NCBI RefSeq assembly: GCF_013282095.1
Contig: NZ_BLTJ01000005.1
Coordinates: forward strand, 1 to 64,000
Reading direction: 5' to 3'
DNA length: 64,000 nucleotides
Source of the DNA: Enterocloster alcoholdehydrogenati
GTDB taxonomy: Bacteria; Bacillota; Clostridia; Lachnospirales; Lachnospiraceae
Positions 17,306 to 25,975 of the stretch are shown here, piece by piece (the first letter of the stretch is position 1; each line of letters begins with the position of its first letter). A program made the translations under genes and the position numbers. Below the pieces are notes generated by a model that was given only the letters and a program-made list of their open reading frames with translations, searched no databases and was not told the DNA's origin.

Positions 17306-18568
17306 TTACACTCCATATGCCCCCAACCCGTTCACCGCCCACTGATAATCCTCACAGGCCTGTTTCCAATTCAGTCCCGCCGTTTCATAGGCCGTCTTTT
17401 TTGCTGCCAGCTCCTCCTGTGCCTCTCCCAGAGCATTCGCTGCCAGAAGTCCCAGCTCATATCTGCGCCGATCGGATCCTGCTTTCTCCTCTGACAGCCT
17501 GTATTCCTCTTCTGCCTGACGGTAATCCGCCCTGGCCTGGAGCAGGCTCTTATATTTTGCCTCCACATCTGCCCGGATCTGCTCTCTGCCCGCTTCCACC
17601 TTTTGCTCCAGGACATCTCTGGCTGTGCCAGGATCTGTATTTTCCAGTCTGCGGCTGTCAGCGGCCAGACTGTAGTTCCTTTCTATGGCTTTTTCCCTAT
17701 CGGCCGTTAGATCAATCTCCTCCCCCGCATTTTCCTCCGGCAGGTTTATCTCCTGAATTTTCGGCAGTGCATCATAATCCCAGCCTGTCATGACCACCAG
17801 CTGACGGCGCAGGTCCTCTTTCTCCTTCCTGGCAGAAACAATGGCTGCCCTGGCAGTTCCTGACGCTGCCTGCGCCTCTAAAAGCTCCGGCTGTGAAAGC
17901 ATCCCCAGAGACGCCCGTTCCCTGGCTGCCTGTTCTCTAATCTCAGCCTGCCTTAACGCTTCTTCCAGCGCGGGAAGGGCCTTTTCCTTCTTCCAGTAAT
18001 CAATCATATGAGTCTGTGCTTCCTTTACAAGAAGCGCTTCCTGACGGTCATATTCATATTTCTTCACACGGCCGTCCTCATTTTCCATATCAGCCTGATC
18101 TCTGGCCTGCTCTGCCTGGAGCCTTGCGCTCATGGCCGCGGCCTCTGCCGCCCCGTAGCCCGGCTGATCCTCATCGATCCCATCTAACATCCGGTCGCTG
18201 GAATCCTCCAGGCGATCCGCCATATCGGAATATGTATTTCGCATATCGTCATTTGTCTTATCGCGGTAATCATCATATTCCAGACGGTTATTAATCACCT
18301 GGGAATTATACTCATGGATCAGATCTGCCAGTTCTGTATATTCCAGAATATCATCCCTAAGAGAGGCCCATTTTTCTGATGAATAGGCGAACTCCGGGCT
18401 GGCAAGGGCAGTTTCTCCCGGAAACAGCCCGGCTGTAACCAGCGCGCAGCAGGCCAGAGCCGCCGCCCTTTTTGCACGGACGCTCCAAAAAGCCCGGCCG
18501 TTTCGGGATCCCGTTTCCCAGGCCCTTATATTTCTCCTGTTTTTTCCATTTCCCCATACCTTATTCAT
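17306..18568 (-). CDS. TolC-like coiled-coil protein of the efflux operon
   Basis: A 420-residue exported protein with a signal peptide near residues 28-55 (AALACCALVTAGLFPGETALA) and a mature part made of helical repeats rich in Glu, Ala, Arg and Leu. Two TolC-family halves are suggested, the second starting near the LTADREKAIERNYSLAADS segment. The ATG at 18568 is preferred over a GTG four codons earlier because AAGGTGG lies about 8 bases before it. It is translated after the MacB-like permease. Like its downstream neighbour it lacks visible beta-barrel strands. TolC-family proteins are known in Clostridia, but their job in a cell without an outer membrane is unclear. Confidence 0.7.
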   Translation of the reverse strand: MNKVWGNGKNRRNIRAWETGSRNGRAFWSVRAKRAAALACCALVTAGLFPGETALASPEFAYSSEKWASLRDDILEYTELADLIHEYNSQVINNRLEYDDYRDKTNDDMRNTYSDMADRLEDSSDRMLDGIDEDQPGYGAAEAAAMSARLQAEQARDQADMENEDGRVKKYEYDRQEALLVKEAQTHMIDYWKKEKALPALEEALRQAEIREQAARERASLGMLSQPELLEAQAASGTARAAIVSARKEKEDLRRQLVVMTGWDYDALPKIQEINLPEENAGEEIDLTADREKAIERNYSLAADSRRLENTDPGTARDVLEQKVEAGREQIRADVEAKYKSLLQARADYRQAEEEYRLSEEKAGSDRRRYELGLLAANALGEAQEELAAKKTAYETAGLNWKQACEDYQWAVNGLGAYGV

Positions 18569-18661
18569 CCCAGGTTCCACCTTTCCTTATCTTTTTGACT
18601 TCTCCCTCCGCCGCTCTTCAACAGCATTCGCTCTGGCCTGTGCATACCGTTTCCTTGCTCC

Positions 18662-19873
18662 TTACTCATACCGCAGAGCGTCGATGGGATCCGCCTTAGC
18701 CGCCTTAGAGGCAGGATACAGCCCGAAAAAGATTCCCACCACAGCCGAAAACGTCACTGCCACCAGGATCACCGCAGGCTTAATCACCACCTGCAGACCC
18801 AAAACCGCGCCTCCAAGAGCCACGATCCCGGTTCCTAAAATAACGCCCACGATTCCGCCGCAGGCGGATAAAATCGCTGATTCCGTGAGAAACTGGATCA
18901 GCACATCTCTGGTTCTGGCACCCAGCGCCTTTCGGATCCCGATCTCTCTTGTGCGCTCTGTCACAGACACCAGCATGATATTCATAATTCCGATTCCGCC
19001 TACCAGCAGGGAAATCGCCGCGATTCCTCCAACCGCCGCAGACAGTCCGCCCATAACGGAGTCCACACTTTTCATCTCATCCATAGCCGTCTGGATATAC
19101 ATATCCTCCGGCTCTCTTCCATGAAGCCCCGCCGTATAGGCCTTAAACTCCTGAAAAAACAGATCCAGATCCACATTCTCCTTTGCGAATACATGAAGCA
19201 TATAAAATCGGTCATTTGGCCAGGTAAGAAGGGTGTACGGGATAAATGCCGCTCCCTTATCCCCTGAGCCGCCCATCATCAGCGCCTGAAAGGCATTCAT
19301 TTCCTTATGGTACACTCCAACCACCGTATAGTCGTCGGTATTTCCATAAATCGTTGTACGGAAGGTCTTTCCCACTGCGTTTTCCGTGCCGAACAGCAGC
19401 TTTGCGCTGTTCGTATCCATAACCACGTTCTTCTTCCTTCCCAGCACATCTCCCTCATTGAGATAGCGGCCGTAAACCATGTTCACCGGCTGCACATCCT
19501 TATAATTATAGTCAATGCCCTGAAACTCAAACTTGATGGCGGTGCGTTTATACTCGGCATCCGCAGTGGTGTACGCGTTGCTGTCAATATAGGCGATCTC
19601 ATCGGAAAATGCCTCCTTCGCCCGTTCCATTTCATCCAGGTTAAAATAATCGCCATCTCTTGTATCTTCCACCCAATATCCAATGCCCACATACGCCTGT
19701 GTGATTCCCACGTCCTTATACAGATCGGCAAACATCCCCCGCATGGTGTCGCCGATGGACACAATGGCAATTACCGATCCGATCCCTATGATAATCCCCA
19801 GCATGGTAAGCAAAGACCGCAGTTTATTGGCCCGGATAGCATTAAACGCCATGATCATATTTTCCCCTAACAC
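18662..19873 (-). CDS. MacB-like ABC transporter permease
   Basis: A 403-residue membrane protein of the MacB/FtsX type. TM1 lies near the start (SLLTMLGIIIGIGSVIAIVS). A large extracytoplasmic MacB-PCD domain follows (about 50-270). Three C-terminal membrane segments carry the FtsX pattern, including GGIGIMNIMLVSVTERTREIG and the closing GLYPASKAAKADPIDALRYE. It should couple ATP use by the neighbouring ATPase to export of a peptide, toxin or lipid. The reading frame opens upstream inside the ATPase gene, but AGGAGG sits 9 bases before a GTG at 19873, which overlaps the ATPase stop as GTGTTAG. That start is chosen. Confidence 0.88.
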   Translation of the reverse strand: MLGENMIMAFNAIRANKLRSLLTMLGIIIGIGSVIAIVSIGDTMRGMFADLYKDVGITQAYVGIGYWVEDTRDGDYFNLDEMERAKEAFSDEIAYIDSNAYTTADAEYKRTAIKFEFQGIDYNYKDVQPVNMVYGRYLNEGDVLGRKKNVVMDTNSAKLLFGTENAVGKTFRTTIYGNTDDYTVVGVYHKEMNAFQALMMGGSGDKGAAFIPYTLLTWPNDRFYMLHVFAKENVDLDLFFQEFKAYTAGLHGREPEDMYIQTAMDEMKSVDSVMGGLSAAVGGIAAISLLVGGIGIMNIMLVSVTERTREIGIRKALGARTRDVLIQFLTESAILSACGGIVGVILGTGIVALGGAVLGLQVVIKPAVILVAVTFSAVVGIFFGLYPASKAAKADPIDALRYE

Positions 19874-20649
19874 GGCCTGATCCCTCCTTTTTCTGCCTGG
19901 AAACCCGTTTCCATATCCCACACGGGATGATGGATCCTGTCGCTTTGGATCTGGCCGTCTCCAAACCGGATGATCCGCTTTGCAAACGCCGCAATGTCCT
20001 CCTCGTGGGTCACCAGCACCACCGTAGTTCCTTCCCTGTGAAGCTGCGTAAACAGCTCCATGATCTCAATGGAGGAAGCTGTATCCAGGTTTCCTGTGGG
20101 CTCATCGGCCAAAAGAAGGGGAGGTTCATTGGCAAGCGCCCTTGCGATGGCCACTCGCTGGCGCTGGCCGCCCGAAAGCTCATTGGGCAGATGGTTCATG
20201 CGTCCCCCAAGTCCCACACGGGTAAGAAGCTCCTTTGCACGCTCTGTCCGCCTGGATCTTGAGATTCTGGCATAGGTCATGGGAAGCTCCACATTTTTAA
20301 GGGCCGATGTGCGGGAAATCAGGTTAAAGGACTGAAATACAAAACCGATCTTCCGGTTGCGGATATCAGACAGCTGATCCGGCGTCATGCCCGCTGTATC
20401 CACTCCATCCAGGTAGTAATGGCCCAGTGTAGGCCGGTCCAGACAGCCAAGAATATTCATCAGCGTAGATTTTCCCGATCCGGAATGGCCCATGATCGCT
20501 ACAAACTCCCCCCGCTCTATGGTCAGATTGATCTTCTTCAGTCCCAGAACCTTAAGAGCGCCTGTGTCATAGATCTTCACCAGATTTTCCAGGCGGATCA
20601 GAGGCCCTGTGGAAGGTGGAAGCTGTTTTTCCTTCTTTTTCCATCTCAT
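19867..20649 (-). CDS. MacB/LolD-type ABC transporter ATP-binding protein
   Basis: A 260-residue nucleotide-binding subunit. Walker A is GHSGSGKST, the Q-loop FQSFNLI, the signature [15 protein letters not shown] and Walker [13 protein letters not shown], followed by a conserved VTHEED switch histidine. This is the MacB/LolD subfamily that partners FtsX-like permeases and drives shape change in an extracytoplasmic domain rather than channel-type transport. It starts 11 bases after the adaptor gene stop and overlaps the permease start, so translation is coupled. In Gram-negative MacB the two subunits are one polypeptide; here they are separate, as usual in Firmicutes. Confidence 0.93.
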   Translation of the reverse strand: MRWKKKEKQLPPSTGPLIRLENLVKIYDTGALKVLGLKKINLTIERGEFVAIMGHSGSGKSTLMNILGCLDRPTLGHYYLDGVDTAGMTPDQLSDIRNRKIGFVFQSFNLISRTSALKNVELPMTYARISRSRRTERAKELLTRVGLGGRMNHLPNELSGGQRQRVAIARALANEPPLLLADEPTGNLDTASSIEIMELFTQLHREGTTVVLVTHEEDIAAFAKRIIRFGDGQIQSDRIHHPVWDMETGFQAEKGGIRPC

Positions 20650-20660
20650 GCTCCCACCCC

Positions 20661-22091
20661 CTACTGGCCTGCGGGCAATGCTTCCATGCCCTCGGTAAGA
20701 GCAGGATCCGGAACAGCCACCACGGCCATTCCCTCCTGAAGCTCCGTATCATCCGCAGGAACCACCTCTACCACTGTCTCTCCGTCTACTCCAATGGTTA
20801 CAGGAATCCAGCGGATCTTCCCATCCTGCAAAACTTCTATGTAAGAATGGTCTGCACTGTCAAATACAGCGGATACCGGCACGGTAAACGCACCCTTTGC
20901 CTCCTGCACCATCAGCTCCGCCCGCGCAGTGATCCCGGCCATCAGCTTCGTATCCGGGGTAACCACCCGGATAATGGTAGGGATGACTCGCTCTGTGGAA
21001 CCGCCTCCCTTTTCTTCACCGGTAGGTGAGATCTTCACCACCTCTCCCTCTTCCTCTGCTCCATTTAAGATATCGGCCCGGATTCTGGCCTTCTGCCCCA
21101 CCTGAACCTTTCCAATGGAAAATTCGCTTACCTGTATCTCAAGTTCCAGCTGTTCCAGATTTTCAATGCTGAACATGGGCTTGTCGTCTTCTACCTTGTC
21201 GGCAAACTGGCCCACCTTGGAATTGACCCGCACCACCGTACCGTCGATCTCGCTTCTGATCTGGGTGTTTTCCAGCTCTTCCTGCTTTTTCTCGAGCTCA
21301 AAAGCTGCATTTTGCACCTGAAGGGCATAGGACGGATCCGCCACACCCCGGCCATTTTCAACGGTATACTTTTCCATTGCCCGTCTGGCGTCATTTAAGG
21401 CATTGGAACTCTGCTCCAGATCTGCCTGTGAAATGTCTCCAGCCTCAAACAGCTGGCTGTTGCGGCTGTGATCCAGGCTGGCTTTCTGAAAATCCTGGAC
21501 CGCTTTTTCATACCCCAGAGCCGCTTCTTTATCCTGGGTTTCTTTATTTGCCACTGCCTGTTCATAGGCATTGCGGGCAATATTTACCTCTCTCTCCAAA
21601 TCCGTGCTGTCAAGCACTGCCAGCACCTGTCCCTTTGTTACCTGGTCGCCCTCTTTTACATTCATCTGAAGGATCTCGGCATGGATATTAGACACCACAT
21701 CCACACTGTCTGTGCCGGAAACCGGCCCGCTTAAGGAAAGCTTTTCCTGGATATCCTGCTTTGTTAAGGGGATCGTCGCTACCGTAGGTACTGCCGTTTT
21801 TCCCCCTGAGGTAATTTTAAATACAACAGCCCCACAGACAATAAGCCCGGCCGCTATCAGCCATTTTCTGCGGACGAACCCCTTCTTTTTGGGTTTCCCC
21901 TTTTTTAATCCGTCCGTCTGTGTCATCAGCAGCTCCATCCGGCGGTCGATCTCTGCGCTTTCCCAGTCTTCCGGCTCCGCCCCCTGTTCATTCTTAGGCT
22001 CCGATCCGTCAGTGCCCGTATTTTCACCTGTATATTCCATCCCGTCTTCCCTCATATGTTCTTCCCCTTTCTCTTCGTTCCTGTTTGCCAT
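20661..22091 (-). CDS. MacA/HlyD-like efflux adaptor (membrane fusion) protein
   Basis: A 476-residue adaptor. A Glu-rich cytoplasmic N-tail (about 1-65) precedes one membrane segment (KWLIAAGLIVCGAVVFKI). Next come a biotinyl-lipoyl-like half (VSNIHAEILQMNVKEGDQVTKGQ), a long helical hairpin (about 170-275), the second lipoyl half (ENTQIRSEIDGTVVRVNSKVG) and beta-barrel domains. In Gram-negative cells such proteins join MacB to TolC. It is first in the operon and has a strong AAGGAGG. An acidic N-terminal extension of this length is common in Clostridia. Substrate unknown: lantibiotic-type peptides, peptide signals or heme-like molecules are possible for this family. Confidence 0.88.
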   Translation of the reverse strand: MANRNEEKGEEHMREDGMEYTGENTGTDGSEPKNEQGAEPEDWESAEIDRRMELLMTQTDGLKKGKPKKKGFVRRKWLIAAGLIVCGAVVFKITSGGKTAVPTVATIPLTKQDIQEKLSLSGPVSGTDSVDVVSNIHAEILQMNVKEGDQVTKGQVLAVLDSTDLEREVNIARNAYEQAVANKETQDKEAALGYEKAVQDFQKASLDHSRNSQLFEAGDISQADLEQSSNALNDARRAMEKYTVENGRGVADPSYALQVQNAAFELEKKQEELENTQIRSEIDGTVVRVNSKVGQFADKVEDDKPMFSIENLEQLELEIQVSEFSIGKVQVGQKARIRADILNGAEEEGEVVKISPTGEEKGGGSTERVIPTIIRVVTPDTKLMAGITARAELMVQEAKGAFTVPVSAVFDSADHSYIEVLQDGKIRWIPVTIGVDGETVVEVVPADDTELQEGMAVVAVPDPALTEGMEALPAGQ

Positions 22092-22139
22092 AGCTCCTCC
22101 TTGCGTCTTTCCTGAACAATTCCCCTTTCTTTGTCTATC

Positions 22140-22168
22140 ATTATAGCAAAGCCACTCTCATATTTCCA
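22140..22168 (-). promoter_or_regulatory. Probable promoter of the efflux operon
   Basis: Minus-strand TATAAT (22145-22140) lies 17 bases from TGGAAA (22168-22163). The -10 is perfect and the -35 poor, as expected for a promoter that needs an activator. The start of the adaptor gene is about 50 bases downstream. Confidence 0.5.
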
Positions 22169-22242
22169 TTGCATATCATCCAATTCTTTCTAAATGAAAA
22201 TGAAAGATTTTCTAAAGACTCTCCTGTGGCAGACACCACGAA

Positions 22243-22287
22243 AAAAGGATGAACCGCCCGGATCATTCCCGGACGTTTCATCCTTTT
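22243..22287 (-). terminator. Rho-independent terminator of the antiporter gene
   Basis: AAAAGGATGAA (22243-22253) pairs with TTCATCCTTTT (22277-22287), with an inner CCGG-based stem. It begins 3 bases after the antiporter stop, and a run of T follows on the minus strand. TTTTGTTTT on the other strand means it could work both ways. Confidence 0.85.
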
Positions 22288-22290
22288 GTT

Positions 22291-23880
22291 TTAAAACTTT
22301 GCGAGCACCAGTACATCTCCCTCACACACTGCCGTGCTGCCTGCCGGGATGATGGTCTCAGCGCCGCGGCGAATCATAACGATCAGCGTGCCTTTTGGTA
22401 CAGTAATTTCGTATAAATGTTTCCCTCTCCATTTGTAGTTTTTATCCACCGTGATCTCGTGAAGGGTCATGTTCCTGCGATCTTCAAATTCCTCTGCCGC
22501 AGCAATAAGCAGATCTCCGCTTTCCAACTCTGTATCGCCGTTTGGCACCATCAGGTCTTTTCCGCGGATGATCAGAACCACTAAAAGCTGAGGCGGAAGA
22601 ATGACCTCCTTCAGATTCTTTCCCACAAAGGGATGGCCGCTGTTTAAGTGGAATTTTACAAAGCTGATGCTGCTTTCCTCCTGATAATCCGTAAACGTCC
22701 TGCGCACATCCGCTTTCTCATCGATCATCTTTAACCGCCTGGAAATCCACGGCAGAAGGGTTCCCTGAATGGAAATGGACAGCAGCACAATACAGAATAC
22801 CAGGTTAAAGAGGTTGTATTTCATCGGCACCTGCCGCAGTACCGCATAAATAGCAAATACAATAGAGGCAACACCCCTGAGCCCAGCCCAGGACACGGTG
22901 CCGATCTGCCCCCAGGACGCCTTAAAACCGCTAAGGAGCGCCGTCACCGCTAAGGGGCGGCCGATTATGGTGAGAAATACCATGATCACTGCCGAGGGGA
23001 ACAGCACCTCCCCCAGCTGGGAAGGCGTAACAAGGAGGCCCAGGAGGAAGAAGATCATCATCTGAGCCACTTCCGTAAGCACATCAAAAAAGAGCACCAT
23101 TTCCCGTTTGTGGGGTATGAACGAATTTCCCAGAATAATTCCGCACAGATAGACGCTTAGGTATCCGTTTCCTCCCAGAAGTACAGGTACCACATAGGCT
23201 AAAATAGCTACGGCAAAGACAAAAATCGTCTTTCCCTGGGCAATATCAAAACGGCTGCGGTTTAATGCCAGAACTGCTCCCTTTCCAAAAAGCACGCCAA
23301 ACAGCAGACCGAAAAACAGCTGCTGAAACAGCATCAGGGGAACACTGATGCTGGCCCCTGTAAGAAGGGCCGTTAAAATCACAGTGAGCATATAGGAAAT
23401 CGGGTCATTGGAACCGGATTCCATCTCCAGAAGGGAGGCCGTATTTTCCTTCAGATTCAGGTTTTTGGAGCGCAGGATACTGAACACGGAGGCCGCGTCT
23501 GTGGAACCCACCACAGAGGCCACCAGAAGACTTTCTAACAGAGGAAGCCCCAAAACGGCATGAACGAAAATGCCAACGATCGCAGCCGTGAGCACCACTC
23601 CGGCGGTGGAGAGCACTACCGCACGGGCGATCACTGGCCTGGCCTCCTTAATATTCGTTCCAAAACCGCCATAAAACATAATAAAAATCAGGCTGGTGGA
23701 GCAGATGATCTCCGAAGTCTGGTAATCATCAAAGGGGATCTTAAAAATACCGTCCACTCCAAAGCACATACCAAGGGCAATAAATGCCAGAAGGGACGGT
23801 ACACCCAATTTGTCGGTAAACCGGCCTGTGAGAATACAGATTATAATCACAGTTCCGGTAAGAAGTAAAAATTCATTCAT
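22291..23880 (-). CDS. Potassium/proton antiporter, NhaP2/CvrA-like, with TrkA-C domains
   Basis: A 529-residue cation/proton antiporter of the CPA1 group. The first 390 residues form about 12-13 membrane segments, including the FYGGFGTN segment and the SGSNDPISYM stretch with the paired Asn-Asp expected in the ion path. The C-terminal 130 residues carry TrkA-C (RCK-C) ligand domains with two similar halves (GHPFVGKNLKE and KWRGKHLYEI), which in relatives sense nucleotides such as cyclic di-AMP. It should export K+ (or Na+) against protons and help control turgor and pH. Single-gene unit with its own promoter, folded leader and terminator. Confidence 0.88.
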   Translation of the reverse strand: MNEFLLLTGTVIIICILTGRFTDKLGVPSLLAFIALGMCFGVDGIFKIPFDDYQTSEIICSTSLIFIMFYGGFGTNIKEARPVIARAVVLSTAGVVLTAAIVGIFVHAVLGLPLLESLLVASVVGSTDAASVFSILRSKNLNLKENTASLLEMESGSNDPISYMLTVILTALLTGASISVPLMLFQQLFFGLLFGVLFGKGAVLALNRSRFDIAQGKTIFVFAVAILAYVVPVLLGGNGYLSVYLCGIILGNSFIPHKREMVLFFDVLTEVAQMMIFFLLGLLVTPSQLGEVLFPSAVIMVFLTIIGRPLAVTALLSGFKASWGQIGTVSWAGLRGVASIVFAIYAVLRQVPMKYNLFNLVFCIVLLSISIQGTLLPWISRRLKMIDEKADVRRTFTDYQEESSISFVKFHLNSGHPFVGKNLKEVILPPQLLVVLIIRGKDLMVPNGDTELESGDLLIAAAEEFEDRRNMTLHEITVDKNYKWRGKHLYEITVPKGTLIVMIRRGAETIIPAGSTAVCEGDVLVLAKF

Positions 23881-23903
23881 AAGCAGCTGATCCTTTCCGT
23901 CCC

Positions 23904-23984
23904 GCCGGGAAGGCTTCGCTGACCACAGGATACCATCCTTGGACGAGGCCGGCTGCCCCTCTCCCTGTCAGCGCCGCTCCCGGC
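23904..23984 (-). ncRNA. Folded 5' leader of the antiporter mRNA, candidate ion-sensing riboswitch
   Basis: The minus-strand leader can fold into a stacked structure. A closing helix pairs GCCGGGA (23984-23978) with TCCCGGC (23910-23904). Inside it CGCTGAC (23973-23967) pairs with GTCAGCG (23923-23917), and two hairpins fill the centre, one with AGGAT/ATCCT arms (23927-23939). This is more structure than a chance leader of 117 bases should have. I tried cyclic di-AMP, fluoride, manganese, NiCo and M-box patterns and none matched well. I cannot name the class. Confidence 0.5.
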
Positions 23985-24003
23985 AAACAATATGATGGAT
24001 TTT

Positions 24004-24032
24004 ATTATAACAGCTGTGAAAATCACCGTCAA
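24004..24032 (-). promoter_or_regulatory. Sigma-A promoter of the antiporter gene
   Basis: Minus-strand TTGACG (24032-24027), 17-base spacer, TATAAT (24009-24004). This is a near-consensus promoter and places transcription start near 23997, about 117 bases before the ATG. Confidence 0.8.
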
Positions 24033-24080
24033 ATGCTCCGAAAGGACGCCGGCAGCTTTTGTGGCAATTTTAACGTTTTT

Positions 24081-24899
24081 TTAACCCACGTTTTCCTGCT
24101 GCGATATTCCGTCAAAAAGTGAAAAGTCTCGCTGCCCTCCCTGGTTCACGCAGGCTTTTGCACAGATGCCAAAGACCTGCCGGGTCCGTTCGGCATCCAG
24201 CACCTTAATGGGATCCCCGGATGCCAGAACCTCTCCCTCCCTCATCAGATAAACCCGGTGACAGTAATGGGCTGCCAGACGCAGGTCGTGGAGCACAATC
24301 AGCACCGTCCGGCCGCACGTTCTCAGATAGTCCATCAAAAACAGCTGACGGGATATATCCAGATGGTTGGTTGGCTCGTCCAGGATCAGCGTATCTGCAC
24401 CCTGAGCAATGGCTCTGGCAATAAAAACCAGTTTCCGTTCCCCTCCGGACAGCGACAGGATACTGCGGTCCTTCAGATGGTAAATCCCAAGCTCCTCTAA
24501 CGCCTGACGAACGATTTCTTTCTCAGAATACTGCAAAGACCGGGGTCTGCATTTCTTTGCGCCAAAGGCCGTATATCTTTCAAAAGATCTGGCATACATG
24601 GCCATGGATATCACATCCCATACAGAAAAGTCAAAGACGCAGCCTGTATCCTGACCCACATAGCCGATGAGGGAAGCCATTTCCCTGGGGCGGATGGCAT
24701 AGGCTTCCCGCTCTCCCACCAGGATCCTTCCCTGAACCGGCTTTACCAGCCCGAAGGTAGTCTTTATCAGGGTAGACTTTCCGCAGCCGTTGGGACCGAT
24801 GATTCCCGTCACCTTTCCCTCCTCGGTGCAAAGATCCACTCCTTTCAGGATTTCCTTTCCCCCAAGGCGCACATGGATATTTTCATAGAAAAGCCTCAT
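24081..24899 (-). CDS. btuD: Vitamin B12 (cobalamin) ABC transporter ATP-binding protein
   Basis: A 272-residue FecE/BtuD-type ATPase. Walker A is GPNGCGKST, the signature LSGGERKLVFIARA and Walker B LILDEPTNHLD, with a VLHDLRLA switch region. The family carries iron-siderophores, heme or B12; B12 is chosen because the operon sits behind a cobalamin riboswitch. Its ATG overlaps the permease stop by 4 bases (ATGA), and it is the last gene of the operon. Residues after the switch contain CAKACVNQGG, a cysteine pair that is not required for ATPase function. Confidence 0.88.
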   Translation of the reverse strand: MRLFYENIHVRLGGKEILKGVDLCTEEGKVTGIIGPNGCGKSTLIKTTFGLVKPVQGRILVGEREAYAIRPREMASLIGYVGQDTGCVFDFSVWDVISMAMYARSFERYTAFGAKKCRPRSLQYSEKEIVRQALEELGIYHLKDRSILSLSGGERKLVFIARAIAQGADTLILDEPTNHLDISRQLFLMDYLRTCGRTVLIVLHDLRLAAHYCHRVYLMREGEVLASGDPIKVLDAERTRQVFGICAKACVNQGGQRDFSLFDGISQQENVG

Positions 24900-25975
24900 T
24901 TTTTTCCTCCTCCATATCCATTTCGTATCATCAGGAACAAAAAGAAGGGGGCTCCCGCAAAGGCAGTGACAATGCCCAGGGGCAGTTCCGCCGCTCCAAA
25001 GGCGCTCCTTGCCAGGGCGTCAGCCCATACAAGGTATATTCCGCCTCCCAGGGCGCTTAATGGCATTACCAGCCGATTGCTGCTGGTTCCTGCAAGGAAA
25101 CGTACCATATGAGGCACTACCAGCCCCACAAAACCGATAATCCCGGTAACAGACACCAAAGACGCTACCACCAGGGAACACAGAGCAAACATGAGAAAAC
25201 GGAAACGCCTTACAGCAAGTCCCATGGCCGCCGCATCCTCATCTCCCATCATCATCATGTTAAAATATCCCCCGCAGGCGGTAAATACTGCCGTCCCTCC
25301 CAGAACCCCCGCCGCAGGCAGAGCCAGATTCTTCCACTGAGCCGCCGCGATGCTCCCCATCTGCCAGTTGTATACCGCCGCAATGCTTTCCGGGCTTTTT
25401 GCCAGGAAAATAAGAAAGCTGGTTACCGCGCTCATAACCGCGTTCACCGCGGTTCCCGATAAAAGCAGCGTCACCGGCCGAAGCTGTCCTCCTCCTGCCA
25501 TTTTAGCCATAAAATATACCACCCAGGCAGATAACAGCGCTCCCAAAAAGGCAGCTGCCGTGGTCTGATAAGGGCCAGAAAACAGGGGGAGCGGCATCAG
25601 CAGCGCCCAGGCAGCCCCCGCCGATGCTCCTGATGAAATCCCCAGAATATAGGGATCTGCGATGGGATTGAGCACCAGCGCCTGCATGGCAGCTCCGCAG
25701 ACTGCCAGCCCCGCTCCGCACAAAAGACCAAACAGTGCCCTGGGGAGGCGGATGTTCCATATGATCTGAAAATGATGCATGGGCCATTTTCCCGCCTTAA
25801 GTCCCGCTCCGCCGTTAAAAAGCTGATCCGTTAAGATGCCAAAGACCTCTCCTGCCGGGATCTGGGCAGAACCGATGCGGACGGTCCAGATGACGGAACA
25901 TAAAAGCCCTGCTGAAAGCAGAAGAAAGAGGAGGCTGCTTCTCCCCCTCTTTCCCTGCCCGCCTACCGGAAACAC
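24896..25975 (-). CDS. btuC: Vitamin B12 (cobalamin) ABC transporter permease, FecCD family
   Basis: A 359-residue FecCD-family permease with about ten membrane segments. The conserved family stretches are visible: PRALFGLLCGAGLAVCGAAMQ, NPIADPYILGISSGASAGA, TGIIGFVGLVVPHMVR and LGGGIYLVWADALAR. Two copies form the channel with BtuD. It overlaps the binding-protein gene by 13 bases and the ATPase gene by 4, a tightly coupled btuF-btuC-btuD order. The start at 25975 gives a normal family length. Confidence 0.9.
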   Translation of the reverse strand: MFPVGGQGKRGRSSLLFLLLSAGLLCSVIWTVRIGSAQIPAGEVFGILTDQLFNGGAGLKAGKWPMHHFQIIWNIRLPRALFGLLCGAGLAVCGAAMQALVLNPIADPYILGISSGASAGAAWALLMPLPLFSGPYQTTAAAFLGALLSAWVVYFMAKMAGGGQLRPVTLLLSGTAVNAVMSAVTSFLIFLAKSPESIAAVYNWQMGSIAAAQWKNLALPAAGVLGGTAVFTACGGYFNMMMMGDEDAAAMGLAVRRFRFLMFALCSLVVASLVSVTGIIGFVGLVVPHMVRFLAGTSSNRLVMPLSALGGGIYLVWADALARSAFGAAELPLGIVTAFAGAPFFLFLMIRNGYGGGKK

